A stretch of 64,000 nucleotides of DNA, taken from contig NC_088201.1 in assembly GCF_037126465.1 (NCBI RefSeq), positions 229,769,879-229,833,878 of the forward strand. The letters are read 5' to 3'. Source of the DNA: Ornithodoros turicata. Taxonomy: Eukaryota > Arthropoda > Arachnida > Ixodida > Argasidae. Positions 1 to 14,800 of this stretch are shown here, piece after piece; position 1 is the first letter of the stretch; every line of letters starts with the position of its first letter. The notes under the pieces were generated by a model. That model searched no databases, was not told the DNA's origin, and saw only the letters and a program-made list of their open reading frames with translations. The position numbers and the translations under genes are program-made.

Positions 1-1908
1 TACATGGGAGTATCTGCACGCAGAACAGCCGAAGGAATATATTTAATTGCTTGAATTCTGGAGCTTAGTGCGAACCAATGGGGAACATCGAAATATTCCG
101 TGACGGCTCAAGCGTCTCTTTACTCTAGGTTCGCCTCCTTCGTAACTGTTTCTTTTTAATACATGGGAGTATCTGCATGCAGAACAACCGAAGGAATACA
201 TTTAATTGCTAGAATTCTGGAGATTAGTGCAAACTAATGGGGAATATCGAAATATTCCGTGGCGGCTCAAGCGTCTCTTTACTCTAGATTCGCTTCCTTC
301 GTAACTGATTCTTTTTGATACATGGGAGTATCTGCATGCAGAACAGCCGAAGGAATACATTTAATTGCTAGAATTCTGGAGATTAGTGCAAACTAATGGG
401 GAATATCGAAATATTCCGTGGCGGCTCAAGCGTCTCTTTACTCTCGGTTCGCCTCCTTCGTAACTGATTCTTTTTGATACATGGGAGTATCTGCATGCAG
501 AACAGCCGAAGGAATACATTTAATTGCTAGAATTCTGGAGATTAGTGCAAACTAATGGGGAATATCGAAATATTCCGTGGCGGCTCAAGCGTCCCTTTAC
601 TCTCGGTTCGCCTCCTTCGTAACTGATTCTTTTTGATACATGGGAGTATCTGCATGCAGAACAGCCGAAGGAATACATTTAATTGCTAGAATTCTGGAGC
701 TTAGTGCGAACTAATGGGGAATATCGAAATATTCCGTGGCGGCTCAAGCGTCCCTTTATTCTCGGTTCGCCTCCTTCGTAACTGATTCTTTTTGATACAT
801 GGGAGTATCTGCACGCAGAACAGCCGAAGGAATATATTTAATTGCTTGAATTCTGGAGCTTAGTGCGAACCAATGGGGAACATCGAAATATTCCGTGACG
901 GCTCAAGCGTCTCTTTACTCTAGGTTCGCCTCCTTCGTAACTGTTTCTTTTTAATACATGGGAGTATCTGCATGCAGAACAACCGAAGGAATACATTTAA
1001 TTGCTAGAATTCTGGAGATTAGTGCAAACTAATGGGGAATATCGAAATATTCCGTGGCGGCTCAAGCGTCTCTTTACTCTAGATTCGCTTCCTTCGTAAC
1101 TGATTCTTTTTGATACATGGGAGTATCTGCATGCAGAACAGCCGAAGGAATACATTTAATTGCTAGAATTCTGGAGATTAGTGCAAACTAATGGGGAATA
1201 TCGAAATATTCCGTGGCGGCTCAAGCGTCTCTTTACTCTGGGTTCGCTTCCCTCGTAACTGATTCTTTTTGATACATGGGAGTACCTGCATGCAGAAGAG
1301 CCGAAGGAATACATTTAATTGCTAGAATTCTGGAGATTAGTGCAAACTAATGGGGAATATCGAAATATTCCGTGGCGGCTCAAGCGTCCCTTTACTCTCG
1401 GTTCGCCTCCTTCGTAACTGATTCTTTTTGATACATGGGAGTATCTGCATGCAGAACAGCCGAAGGAATACATTTAATTGCTAGAATTCTGGAGCTTAGT
1501 GCGAACTAATGGGGAATATCGAAATATTCCGTGGCGGCTCAAGCGTCCCTTTACTCTCGGTTCGCCTCCTTCGTAACTGATTCTTTTTGATACATGGGAG
1601 TATCTGCACGCAGAACAGCCGAAGGAATATATTTAATTGCTTGAATTCTGGAGCTTAGTGCGAACCAATGGGGAACATCGAAATATTCCGTGACGGCTCA
1701 AGCGTCTCTTTACTCTAGGTTCGCCTCCTTCGTAACTGTTTCTTTTTAATACATGGGAGTATCTGCATGCAGAACAACCGAAGGAATATATTTAATTGCT
1801 AGTATTCTGGAGCTTATTGCAAACTAATGGGGAATATCGAAATATTCCGTGGCGGCTCAAGCGTCTCTTTACTGTAGGTTCGCCTTCTTCGGAACTGTTT
1901 CTTTTTAA
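1..1908 (-). repeat. 795-bp higher-order repeat of five satellite monomers
   Basis: The variant monomer marked by CACGCAGAAC and 'gcgaaccaatgg' starts at 1, 796 and 1,591, exactly 795 bp (5 x 159) apart. The next monomer in each unit carries 'agaacaaccgaagg' (about 160, 955 and 1,750). Two complete five-monomer units are visible. The third diverges after its second monomer, and the marker returns early at 2,068 (3 x 159), showing an edited unit. This is the pattern produced by unequal exchange in homogenising satellite arrays. Confidence 0.85.
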
Positions 1909-2779
1909 TAGATGGGAGTATCTGCATGCAGAACAGCCGAAGGAATACATTTAATTGCTAGAATTCTGGAGCTTAGTGCGAACTAATGGGGAATATCGAA
2001 ATATTCCGTGGCGGCTCAAGCGTCCCTTTACTCTCGGTTCGCCTCCTTCGTAACTGATTCTTTTTGATACATGGGAGTATCTGCACGCAGAACAGCCGAA
2101 GGAATATATTTAATTGCTTGAATTCTGGAGCTTAGTGCGAACCAATGGGGAACATCGAAATATTCCGTGACGGCTCAAGCGTCTCTTTACTCTAGGTTCG
2201 CCTCCTTCGTAACTGATTCTTTTTGATACATGGGAGTATCTGCATGCAGAACAGCCGAAGGAGTACATTTAATTGCTAGAATTCTGGAGATTAGTGCAAA
2301 CTAATGGGGAATATCGAAATATTCCGTGGCGGCTCAAGCGTCGCTTTACTCTAGATTCGCTTCATTCGTAACTGATTATTTTTGATACATGGGAGTATCT
2401 GCATGCAGAACAGCCGAAGGAATATATTTAATTGCTAGTATTCTGGAGCTTAGTGCAAACTAATGGGGAACATCGAAATATTCCGTGACGGCTCAAGCGT
2501 CTCTTTACTCTTGGTTCGCCTCCTTCGTAACTGTTTCTTTTTAATACGTGGGAGTATCTGCATGCAGAACAGCCGAAGGAATATATTTAATTGCTAGTAT
2601 TCTGGAGCTTATTGCAAACTAATGGGGAATATCGAAATATTCCGTGGCGGCTCAAGCGTCTCTTTACTCTAGGTTCGCCTTCTTCGGAACTGTTTCTTTT
2701 TAATACGTGGGAGTATCTGCATGCAGAACAGCCGAAGGAATATATTTAATTGTTAGTATTCTGGATCTTACTGCAAACT
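1..2779 (-). repeat. 159-bp tandem satellite array, left block
   Basis: Head-to-tail monomers recur every 159 bp (starts at 1, 160, 319, 478, 637 and onward), about 17.5 copies. Each monomer holds three palindromic sites: CTGCATGCAG, a GAATTC-centred site, and an AT-rich dyad near GGAATATCGAAATATTCC. Monomers differ at a few diagnostic positions, for example CACGC versus CATGC. The strand given is relative to the block after the gap, which is the reverse complement. This looks like heterochromatic, possibly centromeric, satellite DNA; no coding function is supported. Confidence 0.97.
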
Positions 2780-2879
2780 NNNNNNNNNNNNNNNNNNNNN
2801 NNNNNNNNNNNNNNNNNNNNNNNNNNNNNNNNNNNNNNNNNNNNNNNNNNNNNNNNNNNNNNNNNNNNNNNNNNNNNNN
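2780..2879. other. Assembly gap of 100 N
   Basis: Exactly 100 N bases lie between two satellite blocks of opposite orientation. A round 100 is the usual placeholder for a gap of unknown size, so the true distance and the true orientation of the flanks are not established by this sequence. Confidence 0.99.
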
Positions 2880-5800
2880 CAATTAAATGTATTCCTGCGG
2901 CTGTTCTGCATGCAGATACACCCATGTATTAAAAAAACAGTTACGAAGGAGGCGAACCTAGAGTAAAGACACGCTTGAGCTGCCACGGAATATATCAATA
3001 TTCCCCATTAATTTGCACTAAGCTCCAGAATTCTTGCAATTACATGTATTCCTTCCGCTGCTCTGCATGCAGATACGCCCATATATTAAAAAACAGTTAC
3101 GAAGGAGGCGAACCTAGAGTAAAGACACGCTTGAGCTGCCGCAGAATATTTGAATATTCCCCATTAGTTTGCACTAAGCTCCAGAATTCTTGCAATTAAA
3201 TGTATTCCTTCGGCTGTTCTGCATGCAGATACACCCATGTATTAAAAAACAGTTACGAAGGAGGGGAACCTAGAGTAAAGACAAGCTTGAGCTGCCGCAG
3301 AATATTTGAATATTCCCCATTAGTTTGCACTAAGCTCCAGAATTCTTGCAATTAAATGTATTTCTTCGGCTGTTCTGCATGCAGATACACCGATGTATTA
3401 ACAAAAAAACAGTTACGAAGGAGGCGAACCTAGAGTAAAGACACGCTTGAGCTGCTACGGAATATTTGAATACTCCCCATTAATTTGCACTAAGCTCCAG
3501 AATTCTTGCAAGTACATGTATTCCTTCGGCTGTTCTGCATGCAGATACGCCCATATATTAAAAAACAGTTACGAAGGAGGCGAACCTAGAGCAAAGACAC
3601 GCTTGAGCTGCCACGGAATATTTCAATATTCCTCATTAATTTGCACTAAGCTCCAGAATTATTGCAATTAAATGTATTCCTGCGGCTGTTCTGCATGCAG
3701 ATACACCCATGTATTAAAAAAAACAGTTACGAAGGAGGCGAACCTAGAGTAAAGACACGCTTGAGCTGCCACGGAATATTTCAATATTCCCCATTAATTT
3801 GCACTAAGCTCCAGAATTCTTGCAAGTACATGTATTCCTTCGGCTGTTCTGCATGCAGATACGCCCATATATTAAAAAAACAGTTACGAAGGAGGCGAAC
3901 CTAGAGCAAAGACACGCTTGAGCTGCCACGGAATATTTCAATATTCCCCATTAGTTTGCACTAAGCTCCAGAATTCTTGCAATTAAATGTATTCCTTCGG
4001 CTGTTCTGCATGCAGATACACCCATGTATTAAAAAAACAGTTACGAAGCAGGCGAACCTAGAGTATAGACAAGCTTGAGCTGCCGCAGAATATTTGAATA
4101 TTCCCCATTAGTTTGCACTAAGCTCCAGAATTATTGCAATTAAATGTATTTATTCGGCTGTTCTGCATGCAGATACACCGATGTATTAACAAAAAAACAG
4201 TTACGAAGGAGGCGAACCTAGAGTAAATACACGCTTGAGCTGCCACGGAATATTTGAATATTCCCCATTAATTTGCACTAAGCTCCAGAATTCTTGCAAT
4301 TAAATGTATTCCTTCCGCTGTTCTGCATGCAGATACACCCATGTATTGACAAAAAAACAGCTAGGAAGGAGGCGAACCTAGAGTAAAGACACGCTTGAGT
4401 TGCCACGGAATATTTCAATATTCCTCATTAATTTGCACTAAGCTCCAGAATTCTTGCAATTACATGTATTCCTTCGGCTGTTCTGCATGCAGATACACCC
4501 ATATATTAAAAAACAGTTACGAAGGAGGCGAACCTAGAGTAAAGACACGCTTGGGCTGCCACGGAATATTTCAATATTCCCCATTAATTTGCACTAAGCT
4601 CCAGAATTCTTGCAATTAAATGTATTCCTTCGGCTGTTGTACATGCAGATACACCCATGTATTTAAAGAAAAACAGATACGAAGGAGGCGAACCTAAAGT
4701 AAAGACACGCTTGAGCTGCTACGGAATATTTAAATATTCCCCATAATTTGCACTAAGCTCCAGAATTCTTGCAATTAAATGTATTCCTTCGGCTGTTCTG
4801 CATGCAGATACACCCATGTATTTAAAGAAAAACAGTTACGAAGCAGGCGAACCTAGAGTAAAGACACGCTTGAGCTGCTACGGAATATTTCAATATTCCA
4901 CATTAATTTGCACTAAGCTCCAGAATTCTTGCAATTAAGTGTATTCCTTCGGCTGTTCTACATGCAGATACACCCATGTATTAAAAAAACTGTTACGAAG
5001 GAGGCGAACCTAGAGTAAAGACACGCTTGACCTGTCACGGAATATTTCAATATTCCCCATTCATTTGCACTAAGCTCCAGAATTATTGCAATTCAATCTA
5101 TTCCTTCGGCTGTTCTGCATGCAGATACATCCATGTATTTAAAGAAAAACAGTTACGAAGCAGGCGAACCTAGAGTAAAGACACGCTTGAGCTGCTACGG
5201 AATATTTCGATATTCCCATTAATTTGCACTAAGCTCCAGAATTCTTGCAATTAAATGTATTCCTTCGGCTGTTCTGCATGCAGATACACCTATGTATTTA
5301 AAGAAAAACAGTTACGAAGTAGGCGAACCTAGAGTAAAGACACGCTTGAGTTGCCACGGAATATTTCAATATTCCTCATTAATTTGCACTAAGCTCCAGA
5401 ATTCTTGCAATTAAATGTATTCCTGCGGCTGTTCTGCATGCAGATACACCCATGTATTAAAAAAACAGTTACGAAGGAGGCGAACCTTGAGTAAAGACAC
5501 GCTTGAGCTGCCACGGAATATTTCAATATTCCCCATTAGTTTGCATTAAGCTCCAGAGTTCTTGCAATTAAATGTATTCCTTCGGCTGTTCTGCATGCAG
5601 ATACACCTATGTATTAACAAAAAAACAGTTACGAAGGAGGCGAACCTAGAGTAAAGACACGCTTGAGCTGCCATGGAATATTTCAATATTCCCCATTAGT
5701 TTGCACGAAGCCCCAGAATTCTTGCAATTAAATGTATTCCTTCGGCTGTTCTGCATGCAGATACACCCATGTATTAAAAAGCAGTTACGAAGGAGGTGAA

Positions 5801-8800
5801 CCTAGAGTAAAGACAAGCTTGAGCTGCCACGGAATATTTGAATATTCCCCATTAGTTTGCACTAAGCTCCAGAATTATTGCAATTAAATGTATTCCTGCG
5901 GCTGTTCTGCATGCAGGTACACCCATGTATTAAAAAGCAGTTACGAAGGAGGTGAACCTAGAGTAAAGACACGCTTGAGCTGCCACGGAATATTTCAATA
6001 TGCCCCATTAATTTGCACTAAGCTCCAGAATTATTGCAATTAAATATATTCCTGCGGCTGTTATGCATGCAGATACACCCATATATTAAAAAACAGTTAC
6101 GAAGGAGGCGAACCTAGAGTAAAGACACGCTTGAGCTGCTACGGAATATTTCAATATTCCCCATTAATTTGCACTAAGCTCCAGAATTCTTGCAATTAAA
6201 TGTATTCCTTCGGCTGTTCTACATGCAGATACACCCATGTATTTAAAGAAAAACAGTTACGAAGCAGGCGAACCTAGAGTAAAAACACGCTTGAGCTGCT
6301 ACGGAATATTTCAATATTCCCCATTAATTTGCACTAAGCTCCACAATTCTTGCAATTAAATGTATTCCTTCGGCTGTTCTGCATGCAGATACACCCATGT
6401 ATTTAAAGAAAAACAGTTACGAAGTAGGCGAACCTAGAGTAAAGACACGCTTGAGTTGCCACGGAATATTTCAATATTCCTCATTAATTTGCACTAATCT
6501 CCAGAATTCTTGCAATTAAATGTATTCCTGCGGCTGTTCTGCATGCAGATACACCCATGTATTAAAAAAACAGTTACGAAGGAGGCGAACCTAGAGTAAA
6601 GACACGCTTGAGCTGCCACGGAATATTTCAATATTCCCCATTAGTTTGCACTAAGCTCCAGAGTTCTTGCAATTAAATGTATTCCTTCGGCTGTTCTGCA
6701 TGCAGATACACCCATGTATTAAAAAAAAACAGTTACGAAGGAGGCGAACCTAGAGTAAAGACACGCTTGAGCTGCCATGGAATATTTCAATATTCCCCAT
6801 TAGTTTGCACGAAGCCCCAGAATTCTTGCAATTAAATGTATTCCTTCGGCTGTTCTGCATGCAGATACACCCATGTATTAAAAAAACAGTTACGAAGGAG
6901 GCGAACCTAGAGTAAAGACAAACTTGAGCTGCCACGGAATATTTGAATATTCCCCATTAGTTTGCACTAAGCTCCAGAATTCTTGCAATTAAATGTATTT
7001 CTTTGGCTGTTCTGCATGCAGATACACCCATGTATTAAAAAACAGTTACGAAGGAGGCGAACCTAGAGTAAAGACACGCTTGGGCTGCCACGGAATATTT
7101 CAATATTTCCCATTAATTTGCACTAAGCTCCAGAATTCTTGCAATTAAATGTATTCCTGCGGCTGTTCTGCATGCAGATACACCCATGTATTAAAAAAAC
7201 AGTTACGAAGGAGGCGAACCTAGAGTAAAGACACGCTTGAGCTGCCACGGAATATTTCAATATTTCCCATTAGTTTGCACTAAGCTCCTGAGTTCTTGCA
7301 ATTAAATGTATTCCTTCGGCTGTTCTGCATGCAGATACACCCATGTATTAACAAAAAAACAGTTACGAAGGAGGCGAACCTAGAGTAAAGACACGCTTGA
7401 GCTGCCATGGAATATTTCAATATTCCCCATTAGTTTGCACGAAGCCCCAGAATTCTTGCAATTAAATGTATTCCTTCGGCTGTTCTGCATGCAGATACAC
7501 CCATGTATTAAAAAAACAGTTACGAAGGAGGCGGACCTAGAGTAAAGACAAGCTTGAGCTGCCACGGAATATTTGAATATTCCCCATTAGTTTGCACTAA
7601 GCTCCAGAATTCTTGCAATTAAATGTATTTCTTCGGCTGTTCTGCATGCAGATACACCCATGTATTAAAAAAAACAGTTACGAAGGAGGCGAACCTAGAG
7701 TAAAGACACGCTTGAGCTGCCACGGAATATATCAATATTCCCCATTAATTTGCACTAAGCTCCAGAATTCTTGCAATTACATGTATTCCTTCGGCTGTTC
7801 TGCATGCAGATACGCCCATATATTAAAAAACAGTTACGAAGGAGGCGAACCTAGAGTAAAGACACGCTTGAGCTGCCACGGAATATATCAATATTCCCCA
7901 TTAATTTGCACTAAGCTCCAGAATTCTTGCAATTACATGTATTCCTTCGGCTGTTATGCATGCAGATACACCCATATATTAAAAAACAGTTACGAAGGAG
8001 GCGAACCTAGAGTAAAGACACGCTTGAGCTGCTACGGAATATTTCAATATTCCCCATTAATTTGCACTAAGCTCCAGAATTCTTGCAATTAAATGTATTC
8101 CTTCGGCTGTTCTACATGCAGATACACCCATGTATTTAAAGAAAAACAGTTACGAAGGAGGCAAACCTAGAGTAAAGACACGCTTGAGCTGCTACGGAAT
8201 ATTTAAATATTCCCCATAATTTGCACTAAGCTCCAGAATTCTTGCAATTAAATGTATTCCTTCGGCTGTTCTGCATGCAGATACACCCATGTATTTAAAG
8301 AAAAACAGTTACGAAGCAGGCGAACCTAGAGTAAAGACACGCTTGAGCTGCTACGGAATATTTCAATATTCCACATTAATTTGCACTAAGCTCCAGAATT
8401 CTTGCAATTAAGTGTATTCCTTCGGCTGTTCTACATGCAGATACACCCATGTATTAAAAAACTGTTACGAAGGAGGCGAACCTAGAGTAAAGACACGCTT
8501 GAGCTGTCACGGAATATTTCAATATTCCCCATTCATTTGCACTAAGCTCCAGAATTATTGCAATTCAATCTATTCCTTCGGCTGTTCTGCATGCAGATAC
8601 ATCCATGTATTTAAAGAAAAACAGTTACGAAGCAGGCGAACCCAGAGTAAAGACACGCTTGAGCTGCTACGGAATATTTCAATATTCCCATTAATTTGCA
8701 CTAAGCTCCAGAATTCTTGCAATTAAATGTATTCCTTCGGCTGTTCTGCATGCAGATACACCCATGTATTTAAAGAAAAACAGTTACGAAGTAGGCGAAC

Positions 8801-11800
8801 CTAGAGTAAAGACACGCTTGAGTTGCCACGGAATATTTCAATATTCCTCATTAATTTGCACTAAGCTCCAGAATTCTTGCAATTAAATGTATTCCTGCGG
8901 CTGTTCTGCATGCAGATACACCCATGTATTAAAAAAACAGTTACGAAGGAGGCGAACCTAGAGTAAAGACACGCTTGAGCTGCCACGGAATATTTCAATA
9001 TTCCCCATTAGTTTGCACTAAGCTCCAGAGTTCTTGCAATTAAATGTATTCCTTCGGCTGTTCTGCATGCAGATACACCCATGTATTAACAAAAAAACAG
9101 TTACGAAGGAGGCGAACCTAGAGTAAAGACACGCTTGAGCTGCCACGGAATATTTCAATATTCCTCATTAATTTGCACTAAGCTCCAGAATTATTGCAAT
9201 TAAATGTATTCCTGCGGCTGTTCTGCATGCAGATACACCCATGTATTAAAAAGCAGTTACGAAGGAGGTGAACCTAGAGTAAAGACACGCTTGAGCTGCC
9301 ACGGAATATTTCAATATTCCCCATTAATTTGCACTAAGCTCCAGAATTATTGCAATTAAATATATTCCTGCGGCTGTTATGCATGCAGATACACCCATAT
9401 ATTAAAAAACAGTTACGAAGGAGGCGAACCTAGAGTAAAGACACGCTTGAGCTGCTACGGAATATTTCAATATTCCCCATTAATTTGCACTAAGCTCCAG
9501 AATTCTTGCAATTAAATGTATTCCTTCGGCTGTTCTACATGCAGATACACCCATGTATTTAAAGAAAAACAGTTACGAAGGAGGCGAACCTAGAGTAAAG
9601 ACACGCTTGAGCTGCTACGGAATATTTCAATATTCCCCATTAATTTGCACTAAGCTCCAGAATTCTTGCAATTAAATCTATTCCTTCGGCTGTTCTGCAT
9701 GCAGATACACCCATGTATTAAAAAACAGTTACGGAGGAGGCGAACCTAGAGTAAAGACACGCTTGAGCTGCCACGGAATATTTCAATATTCCCCATTAGT
9801 TTGCACTAAGCTCCAGAATTCTTGCAATTAAATCTATTCCTTCGGCTGTTCTGCATGCAGATACACCCATGTATTTAAAGAAAAACAGTTACGAAGCAGG
9901 CGAACCTAGATTAAATACACGCTTGAGCTGCCACGGAATATTTGAATATTCCCCATTAATTTGCACTAACCTCCAGAATCCTTGCAATTAAATGTATTCC
10001 TTCCGCTGTTCTGCATGCAGATACACCCATGTGTTAACAAAAAACAGCTAGGAAGGAGGCGAACCTAGAGTAAAGACATGCTTGAGTTGCCACGGAATAT
10101 TTCAATATTCCTCATTAATTTGCACTAAGCTCCAGAATTATTGCAATTAAATGTATTCCTGCGGCTGTTCTGCATGCAGATACACCCATGTATTAAAAAG
10201 CAGTTACGAAGGAGGTGAACCTAGAGTAAAGACACGCTTGAGCTGCCACGGAATATTTCAATATTCCCCATTAATTTGCACTAAGCTCCAGAATTATTGC
10301 AATTAAATATATTCCTGCGGCTGTTATGCATGCAGATACACCCATATATTAAAAAACAGTTACGAAGGAGGCGAACCTAGAGTAAAGACACGCTTGAGCT
10401 GCTACGGAATATTTCAATATTCCCCATTAATTTGCACTAAGCTCCAGAATTCTTGCAATTAAATGTATTCCTTCCGCTGTTCTGCATGCAGATACACCCA
10501 TGTATTAAAAACAGTTACGAAGGAGGCGAACCTAGAGTAAAGACACGCTTGGGCTGCCACGGAATATTTCAATATTCCACATTAATTTGCACTAAGCTCC
10601 AGAATTATTGCAATTAAATGTATTCCTGCGGCTGTTCTGCATGCAGATACACCCATGTATTAAAAAAACAGTTACGAAGGAGGCGAACCTAGAGTAAAGA
10701 CACGCTTGAGCTGCCACGGAATATTTCAATATTCCCCATTAGTTTGCACTAAGCTCCAGAATTCTTGCAATTAAATGTATTCCTTCGGCTGTTCTGCATG
10801 CAGATACACCCATGTATTAAAAAAACAGTTACGAAGGAGGGGAACCTAGAGTAAAGACAAGCTTGAGCTGCCGCAGAATATTTGAATATTCCCCATTAGT
10901 TTGCACTAAGCTCCATAATTCTTGCAATTAAATGTATTTCTTCGGCTGTTCTGCATGCAGATACACCGATGTATTAACAAAAAAACAGTTACGAAGGAGG
11001 CGAACCTAGAGTAAATACACGCTTGAGCTGCCACGGAATATTTGAATATTCCCCATTAATTTGCACTAAGCTCCAGAATTCTTGCAATTAAATGTATTCC
11101 TTCCGCTGTTCTGCATGCAGATACACCCATGTATTAACAAAAAACATCTAGGAAGGAGGCGAACCTAGAGTAAAGACACGCTTGAGTTGCCACGGAATAT
11201 TTCAATATTCCTCATTAATTTGCACTAAGCTCCAGAATTCTTGCAATTACATGTATTCCTTCGGCTGTTCTGCATGCAGATACACCCATGTATTAAAAAA
11301 CAGTTACGAAGGAGGCGAACCTAGAGTAAAGACACGCTTGGGCTGCCACGGAATATTTCAATATTCCCCATTAATTTGCACTAAGCTCCAGAATTCTTCC
11401 AATTAAATGTATTCCTTCCGCTGTCCTGCATGCAGATACACCCATGTATTAACAAAAGAACAGCTAGGAAGGAGGCGAAGCTAGAGTAAAGACACGCTTG
11501 GGCTGCCACGGAATATTTCAATATTCCCCATTAATTTGCACTAAGCTCCAGAATTCTTGCAATTAAATGTATTCCTTCGGCTGTTCTACATGCAGATACA
11601 CCCATGTATTTAAAGAAAAACAGTTACGAAGGAGGCGAACCTAGATTAAATACACGCTTGAGCTGCCACGGAATATTTGAATATTCCCCATTAATTTGCA
11701 CTAAGCTCTAGAATTCTTGCAATTAAATGTATTCCTTCCGCTGTTCTGCATACAGATACACCCATGTATTAACAAAAAAAAACAGCTAGGAAGGAGGCGA

Positions 11801-14800
11801 ACCTAGAGTAAAGACACGCTTGAGTTGCCACGGAATATTTCAATATTCCTCATTAATTTGCACTAAGCTCCAGAATTATTGCAATTAAATGTATTCCTGC
11901 GGCTGTTCTGCATGCAGATACACCCATGTATTAAAAAAAACAGTTACGAAGGAGGCGAACCTAGAGTAAAGACACGCTTGAGCTGCCACGGAATATATCA
12001 ATATTCCCCATTAATTTGCACTAAGCTCCAGAATTCTTGCAATTACATGTATTCCTTCGGCTGCTCTGCATGCAGATACGCCCATATATTAAAAAACAGT
12101 TACGAAGGAGGCGAACCTGGAGTAAAGACACGCTTGAGCTGCCACGGAATATTTCAATATTCCCCATTAGTTTGCGCTAAGCTCCAGAATTCTTGCAATT
12201 AAATGTATTCCTTCGGCTGTTCTGCATGCAGATACACCGATGTATTAACAAAAAAACAGTTACGAAGGAGGCGAACCTAGAGTAAATACACGCTTGAGCT
12301 GCCACGGAATATTTGAATATTCCCCATTAATTTGCACTAAGCTCCAGAATTCTTGCAATTAAATGTATTTCTTCGGCTGTTCTGCATGCAGATACACCGA
12401 TGTATTAACAAAAAAACAGTTACGAAGGAGGCGAACCTAGAGTAAATACACGCTTGAGCTGCCACGGAATATTTGAATATTCCCCATTAATTTGCACTAA
12501 GCTCCAGAATTCTTCCAATTAAATGTATTCCTTCCGCTGTCCTGCATGCAGATACACCCATGTATTAACAAAAGAACAGCTAGGAAGGAGGCGAACCTAG
12601 AGTAAAGACACGCTTGGGCTGCCACGGAATATTTCAATATTCCCCATTAATTTGCACTAAGCTCCAGAATTCTTTTAATTAAATGTATTCCTTCGGCTGT
12701 TCTACATGCAGATACACCCATGTATTTAAAGAAAAACAGTTACGAAGGAGGCGAACCTAGAGTAAAGACACGCTTGAGCTGCTACGGAATATTTCAATAT
12801 TCCCCATTAATTTGCATTAAGCTCCAGAATTCTTGCAATTAAATGTATTCCTTCCGCTGTTCTGCATGCAGATACACCCATGTATTAACAAAAAAACAGT
12901 TACGAAGGAGGCGAACCTAGAGTAAATACACGCTTCAGCTGCCACGGAATATTTCAATATTCCTCATTAATTTGCACTAAGCTCCAGAATTATTGCAATT
13001 AAATGTATTCCTGCGGCTGTTCTGCATGCAGATACACCCATGTATTAAAAAGCAGTTACGAAGGAGGTGAACCTAGAGTAAAGACACGCTTGGGCTGCCA
13101 CGGAATATTTCAATATTCCCCATTAATTTGCACTAAGCTCCAGAATTATTGCAATTAAATATATTCCTGCGGCTGTTATGCATACAGATACACCCATATA
13201 TTAAAAAACAGTTACGAAGGAGGCGAACCTAGAGTAAAGACACGCTTGAGCTGCTACGGAATATTTCAATATTCCCCATTAATTTGCACTAAGCTCCAGA
13301 ATTCTTGCAATTAAATGTATTCCTTCGGCTGTTCTACATGCAGATACACCCATGTATTTAAAGAAAAACAGTTACGAAGGAGGCGAACCTAGAGTAAAGA
13401 CACGCTTGAGCTGCTACGGAATATTTCAATATTCCTATTAATTTGCACTAAGCTCCAGAATTCTTGCAATTAAATCTATTCCTTCGGCTGTTCTGCATGC
13501 AGATACACCCATGTATTAAAAAACAGTTACGAAGGAGGCGAACCTAGAGTAAAGATACGCTTGAGCTGCCACGGAATATTTCAATATTCCCCATTAGTTT
13601 GCACTAAGCTCCAGAATTCTTGCAATTAAATCTATTCCTTCGGCTGTTCTGCATGCAGATACACCCATGTATTTAAAGAAAAACAGTTACGAAGCAGGCG
13701 AACCTAGATTAAATACACGCTTGAGCTGCCACGGAATATTTGAATATTCCCCATTAATTTGCACTAAGCTCCAGAATTCTTGCAATTAAATCTATTCCTT
13801 CGGCTGTTCTGCATGCAGATACACCCATGTATTTAAAAAAACAGTTACGAAGCAGGCGAACCTAGAGTAAAGACACGCTTGGAGCTGCCACGGAATATTT
13901 CAATATCCCCCATTAATTTGCACTAAGCTGCAGAATTCTTGCAATTAAATGTATTCCTTCGGCTGTTCTGCATGCAGATACACCCATATATTAAAAAAAC
14001 TGTTACGAAGGAGGCGAACCTAGAGTAAAGACACGCTTGAGCTGCCACCGAATATTTCAATTATCCCCATTAATTTGCACTAAGCTCCAGAATTCTTGCA
14101 ATTAAATGTATTCCTTCGGCTGTTCTGCATGCAGATACACCCATATATTTTAAAAAAAGCAGTTACGAAGTAGGCGAACCTAGAGTAAAGACACGCTTGA
14201 GCTGCTACGGAATATTTCAATATTCCCCATTAATTTGCACTAAGCTCCAGAATTGTTGCAATTAAATGTATTCCTTCGGCTGTTCTGCATGCAGATAGAC
14301 GCATATGTTAAAAACACTTACGAAGGAGGCGAACCTAGAGTAAAGACACGCTTGAGCTGCCACGGAATATTTCAATATTCCCCATTAATTTTCACTAAGC
14401 TCCAGAATTCTTGCAATTAAATGTATTCCATCGGCTATTCTACATGCAGATACACCCATATATTAAAATAACAGTTACGAAGGAGGCGAACCTAGAGTAA
14501 AGACACGCTTGAGCTGCCACGGAATATTTCAATATTCCCCATTAATTTGCACTAAGCTCCAGAATTCTTGCAATTAAATGTATTCCTTCGGATGTTCTGC
14601 ATGGAGATACACCCATGTATTAAAAAAGAACAGTTACGAAGGAGGCGAACCTAGAGTAAAGACACGCTTGAGCTGCCACTGAATATTTCAATATTCCCCA
14701 TTAATTTGTACTAAGCTCCAGAATTCTTGCAATTAAATGTATTCCCTTGGCTGTTCTGCATGCAGCTTTTGCTTGGCTGCTTTGTATTAAAAAAACATTC

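Noticed and set aside
2975..12202. Many open frames of 60-159 codons with repeated peptide (CRYAHILKNSYEGGEPRVKT)
   Set aside because: They arise because satellite monomers are often a multiple of three long. They exist on both strands, lack regulatory context and break with each indel.
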